The position numbers were made by a program, and so were the translations under genes. A stretch of DNA of 62,407 nt. It comes from Candidatus Daviesbacteria bacterium. Its GTDB lineage: Bacteria; Patescibacteriota; Microgenomatia; Daviesbacterales; UBA10151. This document shows positions 33,287-43,041 of this stretch, in pieces (the first letter of the stretch is position 1; every line of letters starts with the position of its first letter). The stretch covers positions 1-62,407 of the forward strand of contig DOWS01000046.1 in assembly GCA_003519445.1 (NCBI GenBank). The letters run 5' to 3'. Under the pieces are notes generated by a model. It worked only from the letters and a program-made list of their open reading frames with translations. It was not told where the DNA came from and did not search any database.

Positions 33287-34936
33287 ATGAGAAAAGTCTT
33301 TTTGGCGCTTATATTGATAATTCTTCTGGCCTTTATACTGCGGTTTTATAGGATAACGAGCATTCCTCCTTCTTTAAACTGGGACGAGGTTTCTATTGGC
33401 TATAATGCCTATTCTGTGCTAAATTCAGGCAGAGATGAATGGGGGCAATTTCTGCCGGTCCATTTTAAATCTTATGGGGAATATAAATTGCCCGGACAAG
33501 TCTATTTATCCGTTCCCGGGATTGCCCTGTTTGGATTAAACGAGTTTGGGGTGCGGATTACTCCGGTAATTTATGGCACTTTGACAGTCCTGGTGATGTT
33601 TTTTTTGGGAAGAAATTTATTCAGTAGCAGTTTAGCCGGATTGGCATCGGCTTTTTTGTTGGTTATTTCGCCTTGGCATATCCAACTCACCAGGGCCTCG
33701 TTTGAATCATCCCTGGCTACCTTTTTTGCTACAGCGGGCATTTGGTTTTTAATCAAAGGATTTAGGCAGCAGAAGTGGTTTGTTATATCAATGATTCCGT
33801 TTGCCCTTTCTGTTTTTACATATAATTCTGCCAGAATTTTTACCCCGATGTTTTTAGTAGCCATGCTTTTTATCTATTGGAAAAAATTAATTAAATTTAA
33901 GAAATTTATCGTACTTTCACTCATTATTTTTTTAGCTTTATTAACTCCACTTACTCCTTATTTTTTTTCCGGAGAGAGAAGTGCCAGATATAAGTTAGTT
34001 AGCATAACAGACGATCCGGGACTGATCCCTAGGATTAATGAAAACAGGGGAAATTCCAAGTTACCTTACCCGCTGCCCCGTTTAATTAATAATAAAGTTA
34101 CTTATTTAAGTTTTTACTTTACCAGAAATTATTTGTCTCATTTTACCCCTCAATTTTTATTTTTATCCGGCGCTCCCCATAAACAACACCATGTGCAGGA
34201 AATGGGCGAGCTTTATTTATTCCAGGCACCGTTTCTGTTGATTGGCCTTTGGGGTCTATTTAGATACAAGCATAAATTTAAGGGTTTGCTTATCTCTTGG
34301 TTGCTACTTGCATTTGTGCCCGTTTCTGCAACAGGAGACAGTATACCGCATGCCTTAAGAACTCTGATTGCCGCGCCATTTTATCAATTGGTCTCTGCAT
34401 TTGGTTTTGTAATAATTCTTGAGAAAATTAAAAAAATTTCTTTTGTTTTTAAAATATCTTTTGCTACAGCATTTTTTGTGATTGTTGCTTTAAGTTTGAT
34501 TTACTATTTAAATCAGTATTACAATATTTATCCTTACAAATACTCAAAAGATTGGCAGTATGGAAACAAGCAGGTTGTTGAATATATAAAAGATCACCAG
34601 GATGAATATGATTTGATAGTTTTTACCCGCCACTACGGGGAGCCGCACATGTTTACCTTATTTTATTTAAATTATGACCCAAGCAAGTATCAAAATGATC
34701 CTAATTTAGTCAGGTTTGAAACTAATAACTGGGTAAGGGTATTAAATTTTGACAAATTTTATTTTCCTGATTTAGGGGATAAAGGAACGCAGCAAAAAGA
34801 TATATTAGAAAGATACAAAGACAAAAAGATATTGTTGATCGGAAAACCCGGGGATTTCCCTTATGGCGGTAGAAGTCTTCTCAAAATAAATTTCCTGGAC
34901 GGAAGCCCGGCTTTTGAAATTGTGGATAATAAATGA
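33287..34936 (+). CDS. GT39-like membrane glycosyltransferase (second of four in tandem)
   Basis: The 549 aa show NWDEVSIGYNAYSVLNSGRD (~35-54), EWGQFLPVHFKSYGEYKLPG, LFGLNEFGVRITP and ISPWHIQLTRASFESSLATF, then FLSGAPHKQHHVQEMGELYL in the middle outer loop, DSIPHALRTLIAAP, and the C-terminal MFTLFYLNYDPSKYQ. The catalytic D-E pair is intact. A short (ATTA)n run of 4-5 units fills the 16 bp before the ATG, and no ribosome-binding site is visible. The stop overlaps the next ATG by 4 bp. This is the canonical copy of the paralogue group. Confidence 0.86.
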   Translation: MRKVFLALILIILLAFILRFYRITSIPPSLNWDEVSIGYNAYSVLNSGRDEWGQFLPVHFKSYGEYKLPGQVYLSVPGIALFGLNEFGVRITPVIYGTLTVLVMFFLGRNLFSSSLAGLASAFLLVISPWHIQLTRASFESSLATFFATAGIWFLIKGFRQQKWFVISMIPFALSVFTYNSARIFTPMFLVAMLFIYWKKLIKFKKFIVLSLIIFLALLTPLTPYFFSGERSARYKLVSITDDPGLIPRINENRGNSKLPYPLPRLINNKVTYLSFYFTRNYLSHFTPQFLFLSGAPHKQHHVQEMGELYLFQAPFLLIGLWGLFRYKHKFKGLLISWLLLAFVPVSATGDSIPHALRTLIAAPFYQLVSAFGFVIILEKIKKISFVFKISFATAFFVIVALSLIYYLNQYYNIYPYKYSKDWQYGNKQVVEYIKDHQDEYDLIVFTRHYGEPHMFTLFYLNYDPSKYQNDPNLVRFETNNWVRVLNFDKFYFPDLGDKGTQQKDILERYKDKKILLIGKPGDFPYGGRSLLKINFLDGSPAFEIVDNK

Positions 34937-36498
34937 ATAAAACTTGGACAAAAATTTTGTTGTTTGCAATAATACTTCTTTTTCTATTGACCAGGCTTTA
35001 CAAAATAGCCGAGATTCCCCCATCGGTTTATTGGGATGAAGCTTCCATTGGATATAATGCGTATTCTATTGCGGAAACAAGTAAAGACGAGTGGGGAGAA
35101 TTTTTGCCTCTGCATTTTAGGGCATTTGGGGAATTTAAGTTGCCGGTTTATATTTACGCAACAGCGGTTTCTGTTAAACTTTTTGGGTTAAATGAGTTTG
35201 CGGTAAGGTTGCCATCAGTTATTTTTTCTTTGGGAATAGTCATTTTAACTTATTTTTTAGCAAAGAGGTTATTTAATAATACTTTAGTAGCATTATTTAG
35301 CAGTTTTTTTATTACTATCTCCCCCTGGTTTTTTATTTTTTCCAGAACCGGTTATGAAGCAACAGCAGGACTATTCTTTTTTTTACTGGGAATATTTTTC
35401 TGGTTAAAGTTTCAAAAATCATCAGTCTTTATTATACTTTCGTGCTTATCTTTTGTTTTTAGCGCATACAGTTATAATAGTTTCCGGGTTTTGCTCCCTT
35501 TTTTACTTCCCGGATTATTTTTGCTACTGTTTATACATAGAAATAAATCCAGAAAAGTCCTAATAATAAGTTTGATATTGGGAATTGGCATCCTGATTTT
35601 TGGATTTATCCCGATTATTGAATTTCTTTCTAAAGGTGAGGGTAACAGACTTGATGTGATAGGCATATTTGACAGTCAGAAGAAAAATATTCAGATCTTT
35701 CATACTTTTGCAACTAATTATATGGCCCATTTTAATCCAAAATTTTTACTTACCAGCGGTGATGTTAATCTACGCAGCCAGCAAAGTAATTTTGGGGAAA
35801 TTTATTTAGTAGAATTCCCCTTCCTTTTAATGGGACTTTTATCTCTTTATAAAACAAAAAAGATGCAAAATTTAATCCTGATATATCTTTTTTTTATCTC
35901 CTTTATTCCATCTGCCATTACCAGAGAGGCTCCTCATGCCCTGCGGTCGGTTTTGTCAGCTCCTTTAATCAGTATTATATCTTCTTTTGGAATTTATTCT
36001 TTCTATCAGACATTAACAAAGGCTAAATCAAAAGTTGTAAATAATTTTTTTATAATAATAATTTTATTTTTTGTATTTTCTTTTGGCTGGTACTTTTTTA
36101 AATTCTTGTTTAGTTATAACAAGGAAGCGGCAGAACACTGGCAATATGGCTACAAGAGAATTTTTTTAGATCATGTGGAAGAATTTGATAGTTTTGACAA
36201 TATTGTAATATCGGATAGATACAATCAGCCATATATTTTTGCGCTCTTTTATCTAAAATATGACCCGATTAACTTTAGAAAAGAAGTTCGGTATAATCAA
36301 ACAATAAGGAAAGCAACTTCGCTTGTTAAAGGATTTAATAAATTTAGTTTTACAAATATTGATTACTATAATCTTCCAAAAGGTAAGAGTCTGATTTTTG
36401 CTCATCCAACTGATAAAATGGATGAGATGCAAAGCCAAGAAGTTATTTTAAATCCGGATAAGTCAGTAGCAGTTTATGTTTATGAATACACAAAATAA
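34933..36498 (+). CDS. GT39-like membrane glycosyltransferase (third of four in tandem)
   Basis: The 521 aa repeat the landmarks: YWDEASIGYNAYSIAETSKD (~34-53), EWGEFLPLHFRAFGEFKLPV, LFGLNEFAVRLPS, SPWFFIFSRTGYEA, LTSGDVNLRSQQSNFGEIYL, REAPHALRSVLSAPL and the C-terminal YIFALFYLKYDPINFR. It is clearly a sister of the copies at 33287 and 36476, with the acidic pair intact. ATGA overlap at its start and a 17-23 bp overlap at its end bind it to its neighbours. The acceptor or donor differences presumably lie in the outer loops and tail. Confidence 0.86.
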   Translation: MNKTWTKILLFAIILLFLLTRLYKIAEIPPSVYWDEASIGYNAYSIAETSKDEWGEFLPLHFRAFGEFKLPVYIYATAVSVKLFGLNEFAVRLPSVIFSLGIVILTYFLAKRLFNNTLVALFSSFFITISPWFFIFSRTGYEATAGLFFFLLGIFFWLKFQKSSVFIILSCLSFVFSAYSYNSFRVLLPFLLPGLFLLLFIHRNKSRKVLIISLILGIGILIFGFIPIIEFLSKGEGNRLDVIGIFDSQKKNIQIFHTFATNYMAHFNPKFLLTSGDVNLRSQQSNFGEIYLVEFPFLLMGLLSLYKTKKMQNLILIYLFFISFIPSAITREAPHALRSVLSAPLISIISSFGIYSFYQTLTKAKSKVVNNFFIIIILFFVFSFGWYFFKFLFSYNKEAAEHWQYGYKRIFLDHVEEFDSFDNIVISDRYNQPYIFALFYLKYDPINFRKEVRYNQTIRKATSLVKGFNKFSFTNIDYYNLPKGKSLIFAHPTDKMDEMQSQEVILNPDKSVAVYVYEYTK

Positions 36499-38044
36499 AA
36501 TAGCTTTAATAGTAATTATTTTATTGGCTGTATCTTTACGTTTTTTTAAGCTTAGCGAAGTTCCGCCGGCAATTTCCTGGGATGAGGCTGCTGTTGGATA
36601 TAATGCCTGGACTATTGCCAATTTCGGACAGGATGAATATGGCAATGGTTTTCCTTTGATGTTTAAATCCTTTGGTGAATATAAAAACCCGGTAGATATT
36701 TATGCAACAGCTCTTTCAGTAAAACTTTTCGGACTTTCGGAATTTAGCACAAGGCTTCCAGTGGCTTTATTTGGAGTTTTTAATGTAATACTTTTATTTT
36801 TTCTTACAAAAGCCTTGCTTAACAATAATTTGATAGCTCTCGCGGCAGCATTTTTTTTAAGTATTTCCCCCATGAATATCCATTTCTCGCATTTTAATCA
36901 TGAGGCTAATTTGGCTTTATTTTTCTTCATGCTGGGGTTTTATTTATTTATGTTGACTATTAAAGGGAAAAAGTTTTTACTATTTGCATTTATTTGTTTT
37001 ATCTTGAGTTTTTTTTCTTACAATGCGCCAAAAATGTTTATTCCGGTATTTATATTTTTTTTAATCGTTATCTATAGAAAAGAACTTTTAAAGCTTTCCG
37101 GGCAGCAGCTATTTTTTTCAATATGTTTGATAGTTTTTTTCTCGTTTATTTTATTCTTAAACCCTCATGCCCTGGGGATAGACAGGGCTGCTCAAACTAT
37201 TTCTTTTAAATTAAATAAAAATGAATTATTTGGGCAGATTAATTTGGTTGCAGCTCAATATTCGCTACATTTTCTTCCTGATTTTCTAATTATAAGAGGA
37301 GATAAAAATCCCCGCTTATCGGCTCAAGTAACAGGGGAATTTTACTATTTGGATATTGTTTTTCTTATTGCGGGTGTAATCTTTATTTTTAGAAAAAGAT
37401 CAAAGGAATTACTAATACTGTTTTTATGGGCATTTATTGCACCGCTACCGTCAAGCATTACTGCCGAGGCACCACATGCCGGACGGGCGATGTTTATGAT
37501 GGGAAGCTGGCAGATTATTTCTGCCATTGGATTTTACTCGGTAATTAGTTTATTCCGTAAAAAAGCCTTCAAATTGACTGTGATTATTATTTGTTTGGTG
37601 ATTTTTGGTTTTTCGTCTTTTAATTTTTTATCCTATTATTTTGGAGAGTACAACAAAAGATACGCAATAGAATGGCAATATGGTATGAAGCAAATCGTGG
37701 AGTTTGTCAAATTACACCCGGAGTACCATGTTGTTTATATGACAGATGTAAGGGATCAGCCGTACATATTCTTTCTTTATTATTTAAAAACCTTGCTACC
37801 GGATTATTTGCAAAGCGTCACTTATAATAAAGAAGAAAGCAAAAGTCATAATAATGTCTTCTTTTTTGACAAATATTTTTTTGGCGGGTGGAACAGTGTT
37901 GAAAGCATGCCGCAGCGGAATGTGTTGTATGTTTTTACACCCAGCCAATATGATGGGTTAAGATATAAGCTGCAGTTTGATATCAAAGAGATAATCTATT
38001 ATCCTAATGAAACAGTAGCTTTTTACTTGGTAAGCATAAAATGA
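36476..38044 (+). CDS. GT39-like membrane glycosyltransferase (fourth of four in tandem)
   Basis: The 522 aa contain SWDEAAVGYNAWTIANFGQD (~32-51), GFPLMFKSFGEYKNPVDIYA, LFGLSEFSTRLPV, ISPMNIHFSHFNHEANLALF, IIRGDKNPRLSAQVTGEFYY, EAPHAGRAMFMMGS and a C-terminal YIFFLYYLKTLLPDYLQ. The D-E pair is intact. It begins inside the preceding gene; ATG 36482 is an alternative start two codons in. The GT2 gene downstream overlaps its stop by 4 bp. It is the last of the tandem set and departs most in the C-terminal domain. Confidence 0.86.
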   Translation: MFMNTQNKIALIVIILLAVSLRFFKLSEVPPAISWDEAAVGYNAWTIANFGQDEYGNGFPLMFKSFGEYKNPVDIYATALSVKLFGLSEFSTRLPVALFGVFNVILLFFLTKALLNNNLIALAAAFFLSISPMNIHFSHFNHEANLALFFFMLGFYLFMLTIKGKKFLLFAFICFILSFFSYNAPKMFIPVFIFFLIVIYRKELLKLSGQQLFFSICLIVFFSFILFLNPHALGIDRAAQTISFKLNKNELFGQINLVAAQYSLHFLPDFLIIRGDKNPRLSAQVTGEFYYLDIVFLIAGVIFIFRKRSKELLILFLWAFIAPLPSSITAEAPHAGRAMFMMGSWQIISAIGFYSVISLFRKKAFKLTVIIICLVIFGFSSFNFLSYYFGEYNKRYAIEWQYGMKQIVEFVKLHPEYHVVYMTDVRDQPYIFFLYYLKTLLPDYLQSVTYNKEESKSHNNVFFFDKYFFGGWNSVESMPQRNVLYVFTPSQYDGLRYKLQFDIKEIIYYPNETVAFYLVSIK

Positions 38045-38805
38045 CTAAAATTTCCGTAGTTTTGGCAGTATTTAATGAAGAGGAGAATTTAAGGCAATGC
38101 CTTGATTCTATCAGGGATTTAGCATGGGAAATAGTAATAGTAGACGGGGGATCAACAGATAAGACTTTGGAAATTGCCAGAGATTTTGGGGCCAGGTTAC
38201 TTAAAACAGATAACCCTCCTATTTTTCATATCAACAAAAACAAAGCAATAGACGCAGCAGTAGGTGATTGGATACTACAGCTTGATGCGGATGAAGTAGT
38301 GACCGGAGAATTGAAAAAAGAGATAATGGAAGTTACAAAACAAAAAAGCGATTTTAATGGATTTTGGATTCCCAGGAAAAATTTTTTCCTGGGAAGATTT
38401 CTTAAAAAGGGGGGGCAGTATCCTGATTATACGGTGAGACTTTATAAAAAGGGTAAAGGCAGGCTGCCCGCAAAAGATGTTCATGAACAAGCAGTTGTAG
38501 AAGGCAAGATGGGGTATCTAAAGGCTGATTTATTGCACTTTAGAGACAAAACATTTGCAAAATATTTGGAGGGATTTAACAGGTATACTGATATAATGGT
38601 GATGCAGATTGAACACAAAGACCTTAAAAATAATTTTTTTGCAATTTTGAATTTTCTTTTTCTAAAACCATTTTTTTGGTTTATTAAAGCCTATTTCCGT
38701 CATTTGGGTTTTATGGACGGTTTTCCCGGTTTTATTTTTGCCCTTTTTTCATCCTTGCGGTTTCCTGTATCATATATAAAATACCGCATTAATTACACAA
38801 GATGA
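38041..38805 (+). CDS. GT2 glycosyltransferase, WaaE/KdtX-like (third copy)
   Basis: The 254 aa match the pair at 27955/28850: ISVVLAVFNEEENLRQCLDS, WEIVIVDGGSTDKTLEIARD, LQLDADEVV (metal site), IPRKNFFLGRFLKKGGQYPD and a C-terminal hydrophobic helix-rich end (FLKPFFWFIKAYFRHLGFMD) that probably attaches it to the membrane. It is predicted to transfer a sugar to a lipid-linked acceptor in the cytoplasm. Both ends overlap neighbours by 4 bp. Confidence 0.87.
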   Translation: MTKISVVLAVFNEEENLRQCLDSIRDLAWEIVIVDGGSTDKTLEIARDFGARLLKTDNPPIFHINKNKAIDAAVGDWILQLDADEVVTGELKKEIMEVTKQKSDFNGFWIPRKNFFLGRFLKKGGQYPDYTVRLYKKGKGRLPAKDVHEQAVVEGKMGYLKADLLHFRDKTFAKYLEGFNRYTDIMVMQIEHKDLKNNFFAILNFLFLKPFFWFIKAYFRHLGFMDGFPGFIFALFSSLRFPVSYIKYRINYTR

Positions 38806-39872
38806 AAATAGCATTTAATCCCACTCCTCTGAAATCAGCCCACAAAGAAAGGGGTATTGGTTATTATACCAAGAATTTACTGGATAATTTAAAGAAAGAT
38901 CCGGATTTGGAAATTATTGAATTTACTAATCCTGCGGATATCAAAAAAGATGTTGATTGCGCGCATTTTCCCTGGTTTGATCTTTATTTTCATACCTTAC
39001 CTCTTAATACTCATTGTCCCGTTGTTGTAACCATTCATGATGTGATCCCGCTTATTTTTAAAGAGCATTATCCTGTGGGATTACGGGGAAAAATTAATTT
39101 TATTCTTCAAAAATTAGCACTAAACCGTTGCAAGAGAATTATAACTGACTCTTTCGTATCTAAGGCTGATATTGTTAAATATTTGAAAATAGATGAAAGC
39201 AAAATAGTTGTTATTCCCTTGGCCTCCGACTCAATTTTTAGAGTATTAAATGAGTCGAAATTATTACTGGTAAAAAGAAAATATAATTTGCCGGACCGGT
39301 TTTTATTATATGTTGGTGATGCCAACTTTGTGAAAAATTTGCCGTTTCTGATAGATTGTTTTAATGATTTAGTAAAATTGCCGGATTTTGTTGATTTAAA
39401 ATTAATTTTGGCTGGGGGGGTATTTTTAAAAAATGTAGAAAATATTGACCACCCGGAACTTATAAGTTTAAAAAAAGTTTTAAGAATGATTAAGGATTAT
39501 GGTTTGGAGGGCAAAGTTCTAAGGTCGGGAAGATTGGATTTGGAGGATCTGGTAGCTTATTATAATTTGGCAGCTTTGTATATCCAGCCATCTTTATATG
39601 AAGGGTTTGGTTTGCCTGTACTTCAGGCGTTTACCTGCGGTACTCCGGTTTTATCCTCTAATAAAGGCGCTCTTCCTGAAGTTGGCGGTAATGCCGCCTT
39701 GTATTTTGATCCTGGAAATAAAACACAATTTAATTCTCTTGTTGTAGAAGCTTTGCAAAATAAGTCATTGCGCAGTAAATTATCAAGGCTAGGATTTATA
39801 CAAGCCGCAAAATTTTCCTGGGAAAAAACAGCGCAGGAGACAAAATTAGTCTATGCAAAAATTAAATCCTGA
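38802..39872 (+). CDS. GT4 glycosyltransferase
   Basis: The 356 aa GT-B protein starts KIAFNPTPLKSAHKERGIGY, with the ERGIGYYTKNL loop of mannosyltransferase-type GT4 enzymes. It has VVVTIHDVIPLIF, FLLYVGDANFVKNLPFLIDC, and the donor-binding E-x7-E region in PSLYEGFGLPVLQAFTCGTP with SNKGALPEVGG. It probably adds mannose or a related hexose from a nucleotide sugar to a lipid-linked chain in the cytoplasm. It is coupled to the GT2 gene by ATGA overlap and overlaps the following gene by 20 bp. Confidence 0.88.
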   Translation: MKIAFNPTPLKSAHKERGIGYYTKNLLDNLKKDPDLEIIEFTNPADIKKDVDCAHFPWFDLYFHTLPLNTHCPVVVTIHDVIPLIFKEHYPVGLRGKINFILQKLALNRCKRIITDSFVSKADIVKYLKIDESKIVVIPLASDSIFRVLNESKLLLVKRKYNLPDRFLLYVGDANFVKNLPFLIDCFNDLVKLPDFVDLKLILAGGVFLKNVENIDHPELISLKKVLRMIKDYGLEGKVLRSGRLDLEDLVAYYNLAALYIQPSLYEGFGLPVLQAFTCGTPVLSSNKGALPEVGGNAALYFDPGNKTQFNSLVVEALQNKSLRSKLSRLGFIQAAKFSWEKTAQETKLVYAKIKS

Positions 39873-41007
39873 CACCCTGCGTATTATATTGATGTTTTTG
39901 CTGTGGCAAGTAGCGCTTGTAATTGTACTTATTTTTGCTATAAATTTTATTCCACTCCAATACAAAGATAGATTTTTGGGGGGTGGATATATTAATCATC
40001 AACTGGCACCCGAACTTTTCTCGTGGGCTAATTTTGACGGCGAACACTATTTGGCTATTGCTATTTTTGGGTATAAGGAAAGAGAACAGGCATTTTTTCC
40101 CGTTTATCCGGGAATGATATCTTTTTTGGCTAAACCTTTTTCTCCGGATCTGCTTTCGTTTCTTGTCAATTCGACAATTGCAGGTTTAGTGATTTCCAAT
40201 TTATCTTTTCTTCTTGCGTTAATGATTCTGTGGAATTTAATAACAATTGACTATTCAAAAAAAATAGCTCTTTTTACTCTCGCAGCTATTCTTTTGTTTC
40301 CAACTTCTTTTTATTTCGGCGCAGTTTACAGCGAATCCTTGTTTCTGCTGCTATCTGTTAGTTCATTTTATCTGGCAAGAAAAAGGCATTGGTTTAGCGC
40401 GTCATTTTTGGGAGCTGTTGCCTCTGCCACCAGAGTATTTGGGGTGTTGCTTCTGGTAGCATTATTAATAGAGGCTTGGGAGCAAAAGGCAAAGCTTTCA
40501 AAATCGTTTTGGATTTTTCTGATTCCCTCGGGCCTTTTAATTTATATGTTTTATCAATATTTTACCGTAGGGGATCCGTTAGCCTTTTACAATTTGCAAG
40601 GTCAGGTAGGTGAACAACACCAATCAGGACTGGTTTTATTGCCTCAAGTATTTTTCCGTTATGCTAAGATGCTACTGACTGTAGACTCGGGTCAACTGAT
40701 CTATAAAACAGTTATTTTGGAATTTTTGGTAGGTTTAATATTTTTCTTATTGCCGATTTACGGATACTTTAAAAAGATGAGACTGTCTTATTTAACATAT
40801 GCTATGCTGGGATTTTTATTACCCTCATTAACAGGCAGTTTTTCTTCGGTGCCAAGGTATGTAACTGTCCTTTTTCCCTCTTTTTTGATTATGGCAGTAA
40901 TCATAAATAAATTACCGAATTTATTGAGGATTATTATTTTAAGTTTTTCCGCGCTGGTTCTTATGGTGGAGACAGCTTTATTTCTAAGGGGGTATTGGGT
41001 AGCATGA
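39853..41007 (+). CDS. PIG-V/Gpi18-like membrane mannosyltransferase
   Basis: The 384 aa polytopic protein has FSWANFDGEHYLAIAIFGYK (~55-74), the W-D-G-x-H/W-Y signature (here FDGEHYL) of PIG-V/Gpi18-like GT-C mannosyltransferases, followed by EREQAFFPVYPGMISFLAKP and later FYFGAVYSESLFLLLSVSSF and ATRVFGVLLLVAL, all characteristic. It should use polyprenyl-phosphate-mannose on the outer face. This is a different GT-C family from the GT39 array, so the locus uses at least four GT-C types. The 3' end overlaps the flippase by 4 bp (ATGA). Confidence 0.82.
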   Translation: MQKLNPDTLRIILMFLLWQVALVIVLIFAINFIPLQYKDRFLGGGYINHQLAPELFSWANFDGEHYLAIAIFGYKEREQAFFPVYPGMISFLAKPFSPDLLSFLVNSTIAGLVISNLSFLLALMILWNLITIDYSKKIALFTLAAILLFPTSFYFGAVYSESLFLLLSVSSFYLARKRHWFSASFLGAVASATRVFGVLLLVALLIEAWEQKAKLSKSFWIFLIPSGLLIYMFYQYFTVGDPLAFYNLQGQVGEQHQSGLVLLPQVFFRYAKMLLTVDSGQLIYKTVILEFLVGLIFFLLPIYGYFKKMRLSYLTYAMLGFLLPSLTGSFSSVPRYVTVLFPSFLIMAVIINKLPNLLRIIILSFSALVLMVETALFLRGYWVA

Positions 41008-42275
41008 AAAAAATTTCTAATTTAATTAACAATCCTTTGTTTACAGGTAGTATGGTAATGATAATAGGAAGTAATTTGGTCAATTTTTTAAATTACTTAT
41101 ATCATCTGATTATAGGAAGAATGCTTGGCCCGTCGGATTATGGTGAGTTAGCAGCCATTATATCTTTGATAGGTTTACTAGGAATTATTCCGGCGCCACT
41201 TGGCACATCGATTATAAAGTATATCTCATCAGCAAAAAACAATACGGAGAGTGCTAATATGATAAGTTGGCTTAAGATAAAATATTTTCAGGGATCCTTT
41301 ATATTCTTTGTGATTGTTCTTGTGATATCGCCTGTTATATCCTCATTTTTAAAAATTCATAACATTTCTTATTTTATTTTGATTGCTGTATCGTTCTTAT
41401 TTAGCCTACAATCAGGGTTAAATCGATCAATATTGCAAGGATTACTAAGGTTTAAAGAAATGGTTATAACTGTATTGGCAGAAAATAGCACAAAATTGAT
41501 CTTAAGTATAGGTTTTGTTTATCTCGGATTCAAAGTGGGTGGCGCAATTTTTGCTTTGGTTGTTGCAGCATTATTAGGTTGGTATGTAACAAAGCAATAC
41601 TTAAGGTATTCTAAAACCAGAAAGCCAAATTTTACACCGGATATAAAATCCATGCTAATGTTTACCATACCGGTATTTATCCAAAATTTTGCAACCACAT
41701 CTCTTTATTCTTCAGATGTAATATTAGTTAAACATTTTTTTTCCTCTCATGATGCCGGGATTTATGCAGCTCTCTCCACTTTAGGAAAAATTATTTTTTT
41801 CGCCGCAGGTCCCATTGGTGCTGTGATGTTTCCTTTGGTTTCAAAACGGAGCGCTAAAGGAGAAAATTATAAAAGAGTATTTAAGTTTAGTTTCGTAGCA
41901 ACGGTGTTTTTGTCCGGAGCGATTCTTTCAGTTTATCTCCTGTTTCCTTCCCTGGCAATTCAACTTCTTTACGGATCGCTTTTTCTTGAGGCTTCCAGCC
42001 TTTTGCTTTGGTTTGGAATCTTTATAACTTTTTTTACACTAGCATCTCTAATTATCAACTATACTCTTTCTCTGGGTAGAACTAGAGTTGTAATTTTTCC
42101 TGCAATTGCTGCAGTATTTCAAATTGTACTAATTTGGTTTTTCCATGACAGCTTATTTTCAATCATACTAATCTCTATTTTAGTTAACGCTTTACTACTT
42201 GTTGCTTTGCTAATATACTCTATCTATTCTAACAATGGACATAAAGCTAATTTCAGTCATAGTGCCGGCATATAA
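41004..42275 (+). CDS. Second Wzx-like flippase (MOP superfamily)
   Basis: The start was set at ATG 41004, which overlaps the previous stop as ATGA; a TTG at 40995 is less likely. The 423 aa have about 12 helices and the MOP motif near the N-terminus: SNLVNFLNYLYHLIIGRMLG, PSDYGELAAIISLIGLLGII, and later FATTSLYSSDVILVKHFFSS. It should translocate lipid-linked sugars. It is not a close copy of the flippase at 14286, which has a different N-terminal motif. Its end overlaps the following GT2 gene by 41 bp, the longest same-strand overlap between two confident genes here. Confidence 0.88.
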   Translation: MKKISNLINNPLFTGSMVMIIGSNLVNFLNYLYHLIIGRMLGPSDYGELAAIISLIGLLGIIPAPLGTSIIKYISSAKNNTESANMISWLKIKYFQGSFIFFVIVLVISPVISSFLKIHNISYFILIAVSFLFSLQSGLNRSILQGLLRFKEMVITVLAENSTKLILSIGFVYLGFKVGGAIFALVVAALLGWYVTKQYLRYSKTRKPNFTPDIKSMLMFTIPVFIQNFATTSLYSSDVILVKHFFSSHDAGIYAALSTLGKIIFFAAGPIGAVMFPLVSKRSAKGENYKRVFKFSFVATVFLSGAILSVYLLFPSLAIQLLYGSLFLEASSLLLWFGIFITFFTLASLIINYTLSLGRTRVVIFPAIAAVFQIVLIWFFHDSLFSIILISILVNALLLVALLIYSIYSNNGHKANFSHSAGI

Positions 42276-43041
42276 GCAGGAAAAAACTATAGTCCGGGAT
42301 TTACAAAGAATAAAAGAAGTTCTGGATAAATTACGCTACCCCAGTGAACTTATTTTAGTGGTAGACGGTAAGGTTGATAAAACTTTTAAACAAGCTTTGA
42401 AGTTTGCAGAAAGAAACCGCAATGTCAAAGTAATTGGTTATGATCATAATAAGGGTAAAGGTTATGCTATCCGTTTTGGAATGGCTGAAAGCAAAGGAGA
42501 GTTAATTGGTTTTATTGATGCGGGGATGGATCTTAATCCGCAAGGCATCCTGCTGTTATTGGAGCAATTTGAGTTTCATAATGCTGATATAATAGTTGGT
42601 TCAAAGAGACACCCCCTTTCTAAAGTTTTTTATCCTTGGCAGAGAAAAATCCTTTCATTTGGTTATCAGATGCTGGTTTGGTTACTTTTCGGATTAAAGG
42701 TAAAAGATACTCAAGTGGGAATGAAATTTTTTAAAAGAGAAGTATTGGAAAAAGTGCTTCCGAGGCTTTTAGTAAAGCGGTTTGCTTTTGATGTTGAAAT
42801 ACTGGCTGTTGCCAGTTCTTTAGGTTATAAAAGAATATATGAAGCGCCGGTTGGTATCAAACTCCGTTTTGGAGGAGCGTCTACTATTACCAGCCAAAAA
42901 TTTTTAAGAACAGTTTTTGCAATGCTTTTGGATACGCTGGCAATTTTTTACAGGCTAAAAATACTGGGATATTATTCAGATAAAAACAAAAGAAAATGGA
43001 GATTTGATCCCGAGTTGAATTTTAAGGTAAATATAGGATGA
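42235..43041 (+). CDS. DPM1-like GT2 glycosyltransferase (polyprenyl-phosphate sugar synthase)
   Basis: The 268 aa contain SVIVPAYKQEKTIVRDLQRI, LVVDGKVDKT, YDHNKGKGYAIRFGMAESKG and the metal region GFIDAGMDLNPQG, where the usual D-x-D is D-A-G-M-D. Then DTQVGMKFFKREVLEKVLP and FDVEILAVASSLGYK follow, as in dolichyl-phosphate-mannose synthases. It would make the polyprenyl-phosphate-linked sugar that the GT-C enzymes of this locus need as donor. This is the key link between cytoplasm and outer-face steps. It overlaps both neighbours (41 bp and 4 bp). Confidence 0.87.
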   Translation: MDIKLISVIVPAYKQEKTIVRDLQRIKEVLDKLRYPSELILVVDGKVDKTFKQALKFAERNRNVKVIGYDHNKGKGYAIRFGMAESKGELIGFIDAGMDLNPQGILLLLEQFEFHNADIIVGSKRHPLSKVFYPWQRKILSFGYQMLVWLLFGLKVKDTQVGMKFFKREVLEKVLPRLLVKRFAFDVEILAVASSLGYKRIYEAPVGIKLRFGGASTITSQKFLRTVFAMLLDTLAIFYRLKILGYYSDKNKRKWRFDPELNFKVNIG

